NCBI RefSeq assembly: GCF_001514065.1
Contig: NZ_KQ948433.1
Coordinates: forward strand, 315,815 to 379,814
Source of the DNA: Streptomyces antibioticus
GTDB lineage: Bacteria > Actinomycetota > Actinomycetes > Streptomycetales > Streptomycetaceae
Direction: 5' to 3'
DNA: 64,000 bases
Shown here one piece after another: positions 8,448-17,059 of this stretch (positions within the stretch are counted from its first letter, which is position 1; every line of letters starts with the position of its first letter). The notes beneath the pieces are model-generated. The model was not told where the DNA came from and ran no database searches. It saw only the letters and a list, made by a program, of their open reading frames with translations. The position numbers and the translations under genes were made by a program.

Positions 8448-9070
8448 GCGGTGACACCCTTTCGCTGCTGCTCCATGAGCCGCCTCAGGTTCAGCCATTC
8501 GTGCATTTCCCAGGAATGTCCGGCGGAGCATTCAATGCTTCCGCCGCCGGTGACCCCGCCATTCAGCGAAGGCCGCATCGTCCCGTCGCAGTCGTCCATG
8601 GCGCACTTCCGGACGAGCGCGTCCAGAGCGCCGCGTTCGGGGTCGATCGCGCCGCGCAGCTCCGCGACCAGGCCCTCGATCTCGTCCGCGAAATCGGCGG
8701 CCGGCGGCTGGGCCGCCAACCACTCCAGATGCCGCGACAGAAACCTCGCCAGCTGCGGAACGGAATGCGCCGGAGCGGGGACTTCGAGCTGCTCCACCAC
8801 GATTTCGGACCAGGAACCGAGGGTCTCGACAATGTTGAGCCGGGTGTCCAGCACCGCGGTGTTCAGGTAGTCCCGCCGGGCGCTTCCCGACACCTTGGTC
8901 GGGTTGGTCCGCCGGGACACCGGCGACACGTGGTGCAGGCTCTCCCGGTGCAGCCCCGGCAGCGCGCGCAGGGCGCGCTCCACCTGTCCCAGACACTCCG
9001 CGCACAGCAGCGACCCGGTGCCGGCCCGCCGCTCGTGACCGTGGTTCCTGGAGCACGGGTCGGCGTTCAT
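8444..9070 (-). CDS. Cys/His-containing hypothetical protein, OvmZ-like
   Basis: A 208-residue protein. I chose ATG 9070 because AAGGAG precedes it by about 6 bases; longer in-frame starts lack a ribosome site. The N-terminus has Cys/His pairs (DPCSRNHGH, LLCAECLGQVERAL) and the C-terminus another set (KCAMDDCDGTM, IECSAGHSWEMHEW), suggesting zinc-knuckle ends around a helical centre. It is coupled to the HTH protein downstream. Similar pairs occur in angucycline clusters (OvmZ). It may be a partner or antagonist of that regulator; no enzyme motif is visible. Confidence 0.7.
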   Translation of the reverse strand: MNADPCSRNHGHERRAGTGSLLCAECLGQVERALRALPGLHRESLHHVSPVSRRTNPTKVSGSARRDYLNTAVLDTRLNIVETLGSWSEIVVEQLEVPAPAHSVPQLARFLSRHLEWLAAQPPAADFADEIEGLVAELRGAIDPERGALDALVRKCAMDDCDGTMRPSLNGGVTGGGSIECSAGHSWEMHEWLNLRRLMEQQRKGVTA

Positions 9071-9462
9071 CGCAGCTCCTTCACGAGGCGGCTCGCCCTC
9101 CGCGGCCTTCATGAAATTCCCGGTGTTTTCCATGTCCCGAACCCCCGTCGAATTCCCAACTCCCGCGTGCGCGTGGGGCACCCGCGGACCATCGCTTCTT
9201 CAGGGGAACTCCAGATTCCCATTCCGATCCCCGAAAAGTCGGTGCGATTCCGTTCGAAGCGGAATCAGTGAAGCTTTTCGACGAACGTACCGAGGGCTGA
9301 CCGAGGCCTACTGGAGTCCCGATACAGCCTCGTTCGCGGCTCGCCTGGAAGCGAGGACAGAGCTGGTCAGCGCACCGGGTTCGGTTTCTCAAGCGGAGTT
9401 CCACCCGGATCTGAGTATTCGTTGAGCGCCTGCCTCGACGGTTGCGGAGAAAGGAGGACGCT
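9071..9462. promoter_or_regulatory. Divergent intergenic region with palindrome and SARP-like repeats
   Basis: 392 bp without a supported gene, between the OvmZ-like gene and the nitrite-pathway genes. A palindrome at 9246-9266 has 7-bp arms GATTCCG / CGGAATC around TTCGAAG. Heptamers CTGAGTA (9411) and TTGAGCG (9422) are 11 bp apart, with TCGACGG at 9434, ending 23 bp before the GTG at 9463. This is the spacing expected of a SARP activator. Inferred from pattern only. Confidence 0.45.
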
Positions 9463-11706
9463 GTGGACGGTACGCATGCAGGCGAACGCGCAGTAAGTGT
9501 CGGGATCACCGAGAGGGCCCGTACCTCGGTGACCAGCCCGAGGGTGCCCGGCGACCCTGTACTGCCCCCCAAGGGCGGAGCGGCCGGGCACTTGCAGGTC
9601 TGCCTCGTCGGTGCCGGCCCGCGCGGCCTGTCCGTACTGGAACGGCTCTGCGCGCAGGAGCGGAAGTCACCGCGCTGGGAGGCCGTCACCGTCCACGTCG
9701 TCGACCCGGACCCACCGGGCGCGGGACGGGTGTGGCGCCCGACGCAGTCCCGTCACCTGCTCATGAACACCGTCGCCTCGCAGGTCACGGTCTACACCGA
9801 CGCCAGCGTCCGCATCGACGGTCCGCTGGACGAGGGACCGAGCCTGCACGAATGGGCCCGGGCCCTCGCCGCCAGCAGCCTGGAGAACGGTGCCGCGGCC
9901 GCCTACGACGACGAGGTCCTCGCCGAGGCGCGCGGACTGGGCCCCGACAGCTACCCCACACGCGCCCTGTACGGCTCCTACCTCACCTGGGCGTTCCAGC
10001 GGGTCGTCGCCGACGCCGCCGCACACGTGACGGTACGCACGCACCCGGTGCGCGCCGTGGCCCTTCAGGACGAGACCGGCTTGAGCGGTCCGCAGACCGT
10101 CGTCCTGGAGGACGGCACCCGGCTCACCGGCCTGTCCGCGATCGTGCTGGCCCAGGGCCACGTCCCCGTCCGGCTCTCCGCCACGGAAGCGGAGTTGACG
10201 ACCTTTGCCGAACGCAACGGACTGACCTACCTGCCCCCGTCCAACCCGGCCGACGTGGACCTGTCCGGCATCGCCCCCGGCGAACCGGTGCTGCTGCGCG
10301 GACTCGGCCTCAACTTCTTCGACTATCTCGCCCTGTTCACCTACGGCAGGGGCGGCGCCTTCACCCGCGTCGACGGCCGCCTCGTCTACCGGCCCTCCGG
10401 CCGCGAACCCCGCCTGTACGCCGGCTCCCGACGCGGCGTGCCCTACCAGGCGCGCGGCGAGAACGAGAAGGGCGCCCACGGCCGCCACCACCCCCGGCTG
10501 CTGACCGCGGGCTACATCGCCGAGCTGCGCGCACGGGCCCCGCACAGCGGAGCCATCGACTTCGCCGCCGACCTGTGGCCGCTGGTGTCCAAGGAGGTGT
10601 GCAGTGTCTACTACGCGGCGCTGCTCACCGCGCGCGGCGACGCCGCCGACGCCGTCGACAGCTTCGTCGAGAACTATCTGCACGCCGAACCCGGCCCCGA
10701 GGAGGACCGCCTCCTCGACGCCACCGGGATCGCCGCCGCCGAGCGCTGGGACTGGGAGCGCGTGGCCCGCCCCTACGGCGACCGTGACTTCACCGACCGG
10801 ACGGCCTTCCGGGCCTGGCTGCGCGGGCACCTCGACGACGACGTCCGGCTGGCCCGCCAGGGCAATGTCAGCGGTCCCGTCAAGGCCGCCCTCGACGTCC
10901 TGCGGGACCTGCGCAACGAGCTGCGTCTCGCCGTCGACCACGCGGGTCTGACCGCCGAGTCCCACCGCGAGCACCTCGACGGCTGGTACACCCCGCTCAA
11001 CGCCTACCTCTCCATCGGCCCGCCCGCCTCCCGCATCGAGGAGATGGCCGCGCTCATCGACGCCGGCGTCCTCGACGTGACCGGCCCCGGCCTGCGCGTC
11101 GCCGCCGACGCCGACGACCCGCTCGGGCCCTGCTTCACGGCGACGTCGAGCGCGATACCGGACGTGCGGATACGAGCCACCGTCCTCATCGAGGCGCGAC
11201 TGCCGGAGATAGACCTCCGGCGCACCGCGGACCCGTTGATGCGCCGGCTGCTGGAGACCGGGCAGTGCCGGCCCTTCCGCATCCCCGGACCGGACGGCGA
11301 TCCGGACGGCGCCTACGAGACCGGCGGCCTGGCGGTGTCCGAGCGTCCCTACCACCTCCTCGACGCCCACGGCACCCCGCATCCGCGGCGCTTCGCCTAC
11401 GGCGTGCCCACCGAGTCCGTGCACTGGGTGACCGCCGCGGGCATCCGCCCCGGCGTCGGCTCGGTGACGCTGGAGGACTCCGACGCCATCGCCGCGGCGG
11501 TCCTGGCCCAGCCCGAACTCCCCGCAGACACAGGGGGGTCGGTCCCTGTGACCCGGGAGTCCGCGCTGAGGGAGTCCGCGCGCCCGGAGTCCGCGCGCCC
11601 GGAGTCCGCGCTCGCGGGATCCGGGCTCGGGGAGCCCGCGCACCTGGAACCCGTGCTCCCGAACCCCGCCCATCCGGAACCCGCCCACACAAAGGCGAAC
11701 GCATGA
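9463..11706 (+). CDS. creE: CreE/FzmM-like FAD monooxygenase (aspartate to nitrosuccinate)
   Basis: Large flavoenzyme of 747 residues from GTG 9463, which has AAAGGAGG just upstream; a TTG at 9442 would overlap that site. The N-terminus has a Rossmann FAD motif CLVGAGPRGLSVLERL, then RHLLMNTVASQVTVY and a second nucleotide segment ending IVLAQGHVP. This layout fits the FAD/NAD(P)-binding family containing CreE and FzmM, which oxidise the amino group of L-aspartate stepwise to nitrosuccinate. The next gene is the matching lyase, overlapping by 4 bp, which makes the assignment much stronger than the domain alone. The C-terminal 50 residues are an unusual pentapeptide repeat (11554-11688) that the family does not need. 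Confidence 0.8.
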   Translation: MDGTHAGERAVSVGITERARTSVTSPRVPGDPVLPPKGGAAGHLQVCLVGAGPRGLSVLERLCAQERKSPRWEAVTVHVVDPDPPGAGRVWRPTQSRHLLMNTVASQVTVYTDASVRIDGPLDEGPSLHEWARALAASSLENGAAAAYDDEVLAEARGLGPDSYPTRALYGSYLTWAFQRVVADAAAHVTVRTHPVRAVALQDETGLSGPQTVVLEDGTRLTGLSAIVLAQGHVPVRLSATEAELTTFAERNGLTYLPPSNPADVDLSGIAPGEPVLLRGLGLNFFDYLALFTYGRGGAFTRVDGRLVYRPSGREPRLYAGSRRGVPYQARGENEKGAHGRHHPRLLTAGYIAELRARAPHSGAIDFAADLWPLVSKEVCSVYYAALLTARGDAADAVDSFVENYLHAEPGPEEDRLLDATGIAAAERWDWERVARPYGDRDFTDRTAFRAWLRGHLDDDVRLARQGNVSGPVKAALDVLRDLRNELRLAVDHAGLTAESHREHLDGWYTPLNAYLSIGPPASRIEEMAALIDAGVLDVTGPGLRVAADADDPLGPCFTATSSAIPDVRIRATVLIEARLPEIDLRRTADPLMRRLLETGQCRPFRIPGPDGDPDGAYETGGLAVSERPYHLLDAHGTPHPRRFAYGVPTESVHWVTAAGIRPGVGSVTLEDSDAIAAAVLAQPELPADTGGSVPVTRESALRESARPESARPESALAGSGLGEPAHLEPVLPNPAHPEPAHTKANA
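11554..11688 (+). repeat. Nine tandem 15-bp units encoding a pentapeptide repeat
   Basis: Nine consecutive 15-bp units in frame with the creE-like gene encode RESAL, RESAR, PESAR, PESAL, AGSGL, GEPAH, LEPVL, PNPAH and PEPAH. The first four are nearly identical and the later ones have drifted. They form codons 698-742, ending five residues before the stop. Confidence 0.9.
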
Positions 11707-13133
11707 CGTCCCCTTACGAAACTCCCCGGACGCACACCCTCTCCGCCCACCTGGACGCGGGGCTCCTCTCCCCGGTCCGGGCGGGTACCGAGGCCGAGGC
11801 GGCTGTCGGTGACGGGGCCTGGCTCCAGGCGATGCTCGACGCGGAGGCGGGCCTGGCCCGCGCCCAGGCGCGCTGCGGCACCGTCCCCGCCCAGGCCGCC
11901 GCGGCCATCACCGCCGCCGCCCGCGCCGACCTGCTCGACGTACGCGAACTGGCGCTGGCCGCGCGGGAGACCGCGAACCCGGTCGTGGGGCTGGTAAAGG
12001 CGCTCACCGCGGTGGTCGCCGAACGCTCCCCGCAGGCCGCCGAGTACGTGCACCGCGGTTCCACCAGCCAGGACGTCTTCGACACCGGCGCGATGCTGGT
12101 GGCCCAGCGGGTGCTACGGATCATCGCCCGTGATCTGCGGTCGGTCGCCGACGCGCTGGGCCGCCTCGCAGCCGCCCACCGGGACACCGTCACCGCGGGC
12201 CGCACCCTCGCCCTGCACGCCGTACCCACCACCTTCGGCCTGAAGGCGGCCGGCTGGCGGCAGTTGGTCCTGGACTCCGTCGAGCGTCTGGAACGGATCG
12301 AGTTGCCGGTCGCGCTCGGCGGCGCGGCCGGCACCCTCGCCGGCTACCTCCAGTACGCCGGTGAGGACGCCGACCCCGCCATCGTGCTCGAAGAACTCGG
12401 CGCCGCCTTCGCCGACGAGACCGGCCTGGCCGTCCCCACCCTGCCCTGGCACGCCCTGCGCACCCCGGTCGCCGACCTCGGCGCCGCGCTGGCCCACACC
12501 ACCGGCGCGCTCGGCAAGATCGCCGCCGATGTGCTGGTCCTCACCCGGACCGAGATCGGAGAGGTCGCCGAGCCCGCCGCCACCGGACGAGGCGTGTCCT
12601 CGGCGATGCCGCACAAGCGCAACCCCGTGCTCGCCACCCTGATCCGCTCGGCCGCGCTCCAGGTGCCCGCGTTGGCGACCGTACTGCTCCAGTCCCTGCC
12701 CACCGAGGACGAACGGTCGGCCGGGATGTGGCACGCGGAGTGGCAGCCGCTGCGGGAGGCACTGAGGCTGACCGGCGGCGCCGCGCACACGGCCGTCGAA
12801 CTCGCCCGGGGGCTCCTCGTGCGCCCGGAGCGGATGCGCACCAACCTCGACGCGACCGGCGGACAGCTCGTCTCCGAACGCGTCTCGGCCGTCCTCGCGC
12901 CCCGCCTCGGCAAGACGGCCGCGAAGGAACTGCTCAGCCAGGCCTCGATGCTGGCCTCCCGCACCGGCCTGCCCCTGGCCGACGTCCTGGCCGACCTGCC
13001 CCAGCTCGCCGGCATCCTCAGCCGCGAGGAGGCCGCCGCCCTCCTCGACCCGGCCGGCTACACCGGCCTCGCCGGCCCGCTCGTGGACCGGGCCCTGACG
13101 ACCCCGGCCCACGCGAGGACCCTGTCGCCCTGA
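11703..13133 (+). CDS. creD: CreD/FzmL-like nitrosuccinate lyase (fumarase superfamily)
   Basis: A 476-residue member of the fumarase / adenylosuccinate lyase / 3-carboxymuconate cycloisomerase superfamily. It has the superfamily signature SSAMPHKRNPV in the mobile loop and YVHRGSTSQDVFDTG for the substrate site. Paired with the upstream flavoenzyme (ATGA overlap), the expected reaction is elimination of nitrous acid from nitrosuccinate, leaving fumarate. General annotation would call it PcaB-like, but no protocatechuate genes are present. Nitrite made here could feed a diazotising ligase; the AMP ligase at 28768-30351 is the candidate. Confidence 0.8.
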   Translation: MTSPYETPRTHTLSAHLDAGLLSPVRAGTEAEAAVGDGAWLQAMLDAEAGLARAQARCGTVPAQAAAAITAAARADLLDVRELALAARETANPVVGLVKALTAVVAERSPQAAEYVHRGSTSQDVFDTGAMLVAQRVLRIIARDLRSVADALGRLAAAHRDTVTAGRTLALHAVPTTFGLKAAGWRQLVLDSVERLERIELPVALGGAAGTLAGYLQYAGEDADPAIVLEELGAAFADETGLAVPTLPWHALRTPVADLGAALAHTTGALGKIAADVLVLTRTEIGEVAEPAATGRGVSSAMPHKRNPVLATLIRSAALQVPALATVLLQSLPTEDERSAGMWHAEWQPLREALRLTGGAAHTAVELARGLLVRPERMRTNLDATGGQLVSERVSAVLAPRLGKTAAKELLSQASMLASRTGLPLADVLADLPQLAGILSREEAAALLDPAGYTGLAGPLVDRALTTPAHARTLSP

Positions 13134-13148
13134 CGGCAGGAACGAGGT

Positions 13149-13181
13149 GGTGCGTACGGCGCGGGCTACGCCGTACGCACC
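13149..13181 (+). terminator. Hairpin after the creE-creD pair
   Basis: Arms GGTGCGTACGGC (13149-13160) and GCCGTACGCACC (13170-13181) pair perfectly across nine bases, 15 bp after the lyase stop. No T tract, as is common in Streptomyces. Confidence 0.7.
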
Positions 13182-13332
13182 ATCGGGTCTTCTTCCGGCC
13201 CTTCTTCATGGCCCGTTCCCGGACCGTTTCTAGAGGCCTCCTCGAACGCCGCTTGAGGCGGCGTCGAACCTGGTCGCGTCGGCTGCCGCGCGGCGCATGA
13301 TGCAAACACAACGCACAGGGGAGGCGGCCGAG

Positions 13333-14844
13333 TTGAGTCTGGACGCGCGTGTTGTCGACAAGAACGGCGGCCACGGCCACGCCGTGGTGATCGGCTCCGG
13401 CCTCGCCGGGCTCACCGCGGCGCGGGCACTGGCAAACCTCATGGACCGGGTCACCGTGATCGAACGCGACTGGCTGCCCCGCGGCCCCGGCCGCCGCCGG
13501 GGTGTGCCCCAGGCCCGTCACACCCACACCCTGACGACCACCGCCCATACGGGCCTGGAGCGGCTGTTCCCCGGTATCCGCCACGACCTGGTGCGGGCCG
13601 GAGCGGTCCGCGTCCGCGTCCCCGCGGACCTGCTGACGCTCGGCCCGGCCGGCTGGCTGCCCCGCTTCGACACGGGCCTGTCCCGCTTCAGCGCCGGCCG
13701 CGACCTGATCGACGCGGTGGTACGAGACCGGGTGCGCGCCGACCCCAAGGTGACCTTCCTGACCGACCACGAGGTCGTCGCCCTCCAGCCCGGCCCCCAG
13801 GACACCGTCGCCGGCGTGTGGGTGCGCGCCCGGGAGCGGCGGTCACCGGACGGCTTCGCGCCCCGGCGGCTGATGTCCGCCGAGTACGTGGTGGACGCCT
13901 CCGGACGCGGCTCCCGCGTCCCCGAGTGGCTCGCCGCACTCGGCTACGAACCCCCGCGGGAGACCGTCTCCGCCACCGCGACCACCCACGCCACCACCCT
14001 CTACGCCCCGCCCGTCGGCCATGTCGCCGACTTCGAGGGCCTGCTGCTGATGCCCGCGCCCGGCGACCCCCGCCGGGCCGTGCTCAGCCCCGTCGAGGGC
14101 GGCCGCTGGTCGGTGACTCTCAGCGCAGGCGACGGCAGCGCCCCGCCCACCGACCACACCCGGCTCCTCGCGGCCGCCGACACGCTGCGCGACCCGCTGC
14201 TGCGCGACCTCATCGCGAACGCCACCCCGCTCGGCCCCGTCTACACCTGCCGGACCCGAAGCAGCCGTCGGCACTACGAGCAACTGCGCCGCTTCCCCGA
14301 CCAGTTACTCGTCGTCGGGGACGCCCTCGCCACCCTCGACCCGGCCCACGGCCACGGCATGACCCTCGCCGTGGAGTGCGCCCTCGTCCTCGACCAGATG
14401 CTCACCGCACACGGCACCGCCGTCGGGATCAGCCACCGGCTGCGCCGGGCGCTCGCCCACCGCGTCGGCCCCGCCTGGCGGTCGGCCACCGGCCCACTGG
14501 ATCCGCCGCACGGGCTGCGGGCCCGGCTCGGCAGCCGGTACGGCTCCCGGCTCGCCGTCGCCGCCACCACCGACCGGCAGGCCGCGACCGAACTGCTCAC
14601 CGCCCACGAGACCCTCGCCCCGCCCGCCGCCCGCGCCCTGTGGGCGGCCCTGCGCCCCCGCGGCGAGGCCGCCGTACCGCCGCCGCCCACGGCCACCCAC
14701 GGCCCCGACGCCCGCCGGCGCCGCCCCGTGGCACCGACCGCACCCGCGATCGGCGTCGCCACCGGCTCCGTACGGCCACAGCCCACCGGATCCTCGGCCC
14801 ACTGGCCCGCCGTGACCCCGGCCGGAGAGCGGCGACGACCGTGA
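13333..14844 (+). CDS. FAD-dependent monooxygenase/hydroxylase, TTA-containing
   Basis: A flavoprotein of the aromatic hydroxylase / geranylgeranyl reductase-like group. It has the FAD Rossmann motif HAVVIGSGLAGLTAARAL, a VIERD acidic strand end, and the second FAD motif VVGDALATLDPAHGHG. The start is uncertain: TTG 13333 has GGGGAGG 8 bases upstream and gives a normal N-terminus, whereas ATG 13297 has no ribosome site. Codon 14305-14307 is TTA, the rare leucine codon read by the bldA tRNA. The C-terminus is a long Pro/Arg-rich tail. Substrate unknown; a naphthoquinone or phenazine hydroxylation is possible. Confidence 0.8.
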   Translation: MSLDARVVDKNGGHGHAVVIGSGLAGLTAARALANLMDRVTVIERDWLPRGPGRRRGVPQARHTHTLTTTAHTGLERLFPGIRHDLVRAGAVRVRVPADLLTLGPAGWLPRFDTGLSRFSAGRDLIDAVVRDRVRADPKVTFLTDHEVVALQPGPQDTVAGVWVRARERRSPDGFAPRRLMSAEYVVDASGRGSRVPEWLAALGYEPPRETVSATATTHATTLYAPPVGHVADFEGLLLMPAPGDPRRAVLSPVEGGRWSVTLSAGDGSAPPTDHTRLLAAADTLRDPLLRDLIANATPLGPVYTCRTRSSRRHYEQLRRFPDQLLVVGDALATLDPAHGHGMTLAVECALVLDQMLTAHGTAVGISHRLRRALAHRVGPAWRSATGPLDPPHGLRARLGSRYGSRLAVAATTDRQAATELLTAHETLAPPAARALWAALRPRGEAAVPPPPTATHGPDARRRRPVAPTAPAIGVATGSVRPQPTGSSAHWPAVTPAGERRRP

Positions 14845-15210
14845 CGGGCAGGGTGAACAGGCCCTGTCTTCAAGCCACTTGGCGGATTCAACGCCGTCGC
14901 GGACGGCACCGTACGCTCCTACGCTCGGTCGCATGACTGAGGTGACTGCGGTGACTGAGGTGGAGCAACAGGCAGGCCACGCAAGCCACTTGAGGCCATA
15001 CGCCCGACAACTCTCTCAAGGATCGCTTGAGTTGCCACTCGAGTATCACTTGAGCGCGGTTGTTCGCCCTTGCCGCGCGTCGATAGCGTTTTACCAGCTC
15101 CAGGGCACGGGCCCGCTTGCGCCGCGGCAGGCCGCCTCCATGACCGGCCGGACGCCGGACGTACCGGGTGTGCCTGTGACGGCCGAGCGGCGACGGGAGG
15201 GCGCGCGGGT
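14845..15210 (+). promoter_or_regulatory. qcrB upstream region with SARP-like direct repeats
   Basis: 366 bp without a convincing gene. CTTGAG-type hexamers occur at 14989, 15015 (inverted), 15026, 15038 (CTCGAG) and 15049. The last three give heptamers TTGAGTT, TCGAGTA and TTGAGCG spaced 12 and 11 bp, the one-helical-turn arrangement of SARP activator sites. The weak frame starting ATGACTGAGG at 14934 has no ribosome site and overlaps these repeats. Confidence 0.55.
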
Positions 15211-16920
15211 ATGAGCACGACCGAGAGGGCGCCACACAGTGTGCGCACCACACCACCGAGGGGCGAACGCATAGCCGACTGGGCGGACGGACGGCTCGGG
15301 ATCTACAGCCTCCGGTTCCTGCTCCGCAAGGTGTTCCCCGACCACTGGTCGTTCATGTTCGGCGAGATCGCGCTCTACAGCTTCATCGTGCTGATCCTCA
15401 CCGGCGCATGGCTCACCATGTTCTTCGACCCGAGCATGAGCGAGACCGTCTACCACGGGTCGTACGTACCGCTCCAGGGCATCCCGATGTCCCAGGCGTA
15501 CGCCTCCACCCTCGACATCAGCTACGAGGTGCGCGGCGGCCTGTTCATCCGCCAGCTGCACCACTGGTCGGCGCTGATCATGATCGCCGCGCTCTGCGCG
15601 CACACACTGCGACACTTCCTGACCGGATCGTTCCGCAAGCCGCGTGAGCTCAACTGGCTGATCGGCTTCATCATCCTGGTCCTGGTCACCCTGGAAGGCT
15701 TCGTCGGCTACTCGCTCCCCGACGACCTGCTCTCCGGCACCGGCCTGCGCATCGCGGAAGGCGTCACGCTGGCCATCCCGTTGGTCGGCACGTATCTGAC
15801 GTTGTTCCTGTTCGGCAACGAATACCCGGGAACCGACATCATCCCGCGGTTCTACAGCATCCACATCCTGCTGATCCCAGGCATCGTGCTGGCGCTGACC
15901 GCGGCCCACCTGATCCTGGTCTTCTACCACAAGCACACCCAGTTCCGAGGCCCCGGCCGCACCGAGAACAACGTCGTCGGCCAGCCGCTGATGCCGCACT
16001 ACACGGCCAAGGCGGGCGGGTTCTTCTTCCTCGTCTCCGGTGTGCTCGCGCTGCTGGCGGGCATCGCCCAGATCAACCCGATCTGGACCTACGGCCCCTA
16101 CCGCCCCGACCAGATCTCCCAGGGCTCCCAGCCCGACTGGTACATGGGCTTCCTCGAGGGCGCCCTGCGTGCCATGCCCGCCTGGGAGTTCGTGCTGCCC
16201 GGCGGCTACACCGTCAACATGGGCGTGCTGCTGCCGGCGGTCATCCTGCCCGCGGTCATGATCAAGGTGTTCGCGGCGTGGCCGTTCCTGGAAGCGTGGA
16301 TCACCGGCGACAAACGCGAACACCACCTGCTGGACCGCCCCCGCGAGCAGCCCACCCGCACCGCGTTCGGCCTCGCCTTCGTCAGCTTCTACCTGGTGCT
16401 GTTCTTCGGCGGCGCCAACGACGTCCTGGCCGAGCACTTCCACCTCTCCCTGAACCAGATCACCTGGGCAGTACGCATCGGCCTGCTCGTCGTCCCGGCA
16501 CTGACCTACGTCATCACCCGGCGGATCTGCCTCGGCCTGCAACGCCGCGACCGCGACAAGCTGCTCCACGGCCGCGAGACCGGACGCATCAAGCGGCTGC
16601 CGCACGGCGAGTTCGTCGAGGTCCACGAGCGCCTCGACCGCGACACCGAGTACACCCTGCTGTCCCGGGAGATGCCCGAAGTGCTGCCGACCCCGGCGGC
16701 CACCGACGCCGACGGTGTGCCCAACCCCCGGTTCCGCGAGGACAAGCGGCGCCATCTTCTCAGCCGCTGGCTGTTCGGCAGCCAGATCCCCAAGCCGACC
16801 CGCGAAGAGATGCGCCACGCCCTGGAACACCTCGACCCGGACCACGCGCCCTCGCCCAACGGCCACGCCGCCCTCGGGGAGGGCGAACAGGACCGGCACC
16901 AGAGCCAACAGGTGCACTGA
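15211..16920 (+). CDS. qcrB: Cytochrome b subunit QcrB, stand-alone second copy
   Basis: Cytochrome b of the actinobacterial bc1 complex, 569 residues, with eight or so membrane helices and the long cytoplasmic C-terminus. Haem ligands are visible at His117/118, His131, His218 and His233. The quinol-site motif reads PDWYMGF, and SLPDDLLSGTG and FYHKHTQF match Streptomyces QcrB. Start ATG 15211 follows GGGAGG. The normal partners qcrA and qcrC are absent, so this is not the housekeeping operon. A lone target paralogue inside a quinone cluster suggests self-resistance by subunit replacement; hydroxynaphthoquinones are known bc1 inhibitors. Confidence 0.92.
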   Translation: MSTTERAPHSVRTTPPRGERIADWADGRLGIYSLRFLLRKVFPDHWSFMFGEIALYSFIVLILTGAWLTMFFDPSMSETVYHGSYVPLQGIPMSQAYASTLDISYEVRGGLFIRQLHHWSALIMIAALCAHTLRHFLTGSFRKPRELNWLIGFIILVLVTLEGFVGYSLPDDLLSGTGLRIAEGVTLAIPLVGTYLTLFLFGNEYPGTDIIPRFYSIHILLIPGIVLALTAAHLILVFYHKHTQFRGPGRTENNVVGQPLMPHYTAKAGGFFFLVSGVLALLAGIAQINPIWTYGPYRPDQISQGSQPDWYMGFLEGALRAMPAWEFVLPGGYTVNMGVLLPAVILPAVMIKVFAAWPFLEAWITGDKREHHLLDRPREQPTRTAFGLAFVSFYLVLFFGGANDVLAEHFHLSLNQITWAVRIGLLVVPALTYVITRRICLGLQRRDRDKLLHGRETGRIKRLPHGEFVEVHERLDRDTEYTLLSREMPEVLPTPAATDADGVPNPRFREDKRRHLLSRWLFGSQIPKPTREEMRHALEHLDPDHAPSPNGHAALGEGEQDRHQSQQVH

Positions 16921-16957
16921 CCCGGGGCGCGAGCGGAGCACCGGGCCGGCATGAAGG

Positions 16958-16996
16958 GGCGGCGCGGGTGATCAGGGGACGGTCACCCGCGCCGCC
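16958..16996 (+). terminator. 14-bp hairpin after qcrB
   Basis: Arms GGCGGCGCGGGTGA (16958-16971) and TCACCCGCGCCGCC (16983-16996) pair perfectly across an 11-base loop, between the qcrB stop and the next gene. Confidence 0.65.
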
Positions 16997-17059
16997 GTCG
17001 TACCCCGCCCATGTCGTCCCTCCGGCAGCCCACCCTGCCGGAGCACCCACGGAGGCCCG

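Noticed and set aside
9667-11688. Long minus-strand frame opposite the creE-like gene
   Set aside because: Antisense shadow; composition is Gly/Arg/Val repeats with no motif, while the plus strand has a Rossmann motif and ribosome site.
11703-13133. Reading the lyase as protocatechuate-pathway PcaB or purine PurB
   Set aside because: No protocatechuate or purine genes nearby; translational overlap with a CreE-like flavoenzyme favours nitrosuccinate lyase.
14879-15214. Open frame of 111 codons between the FAD monooxygenase and qcrB
   Set aside because: No ribosome site, no recognisable protein character, and it lies across the TTGAG repeat array and the qcrB start.
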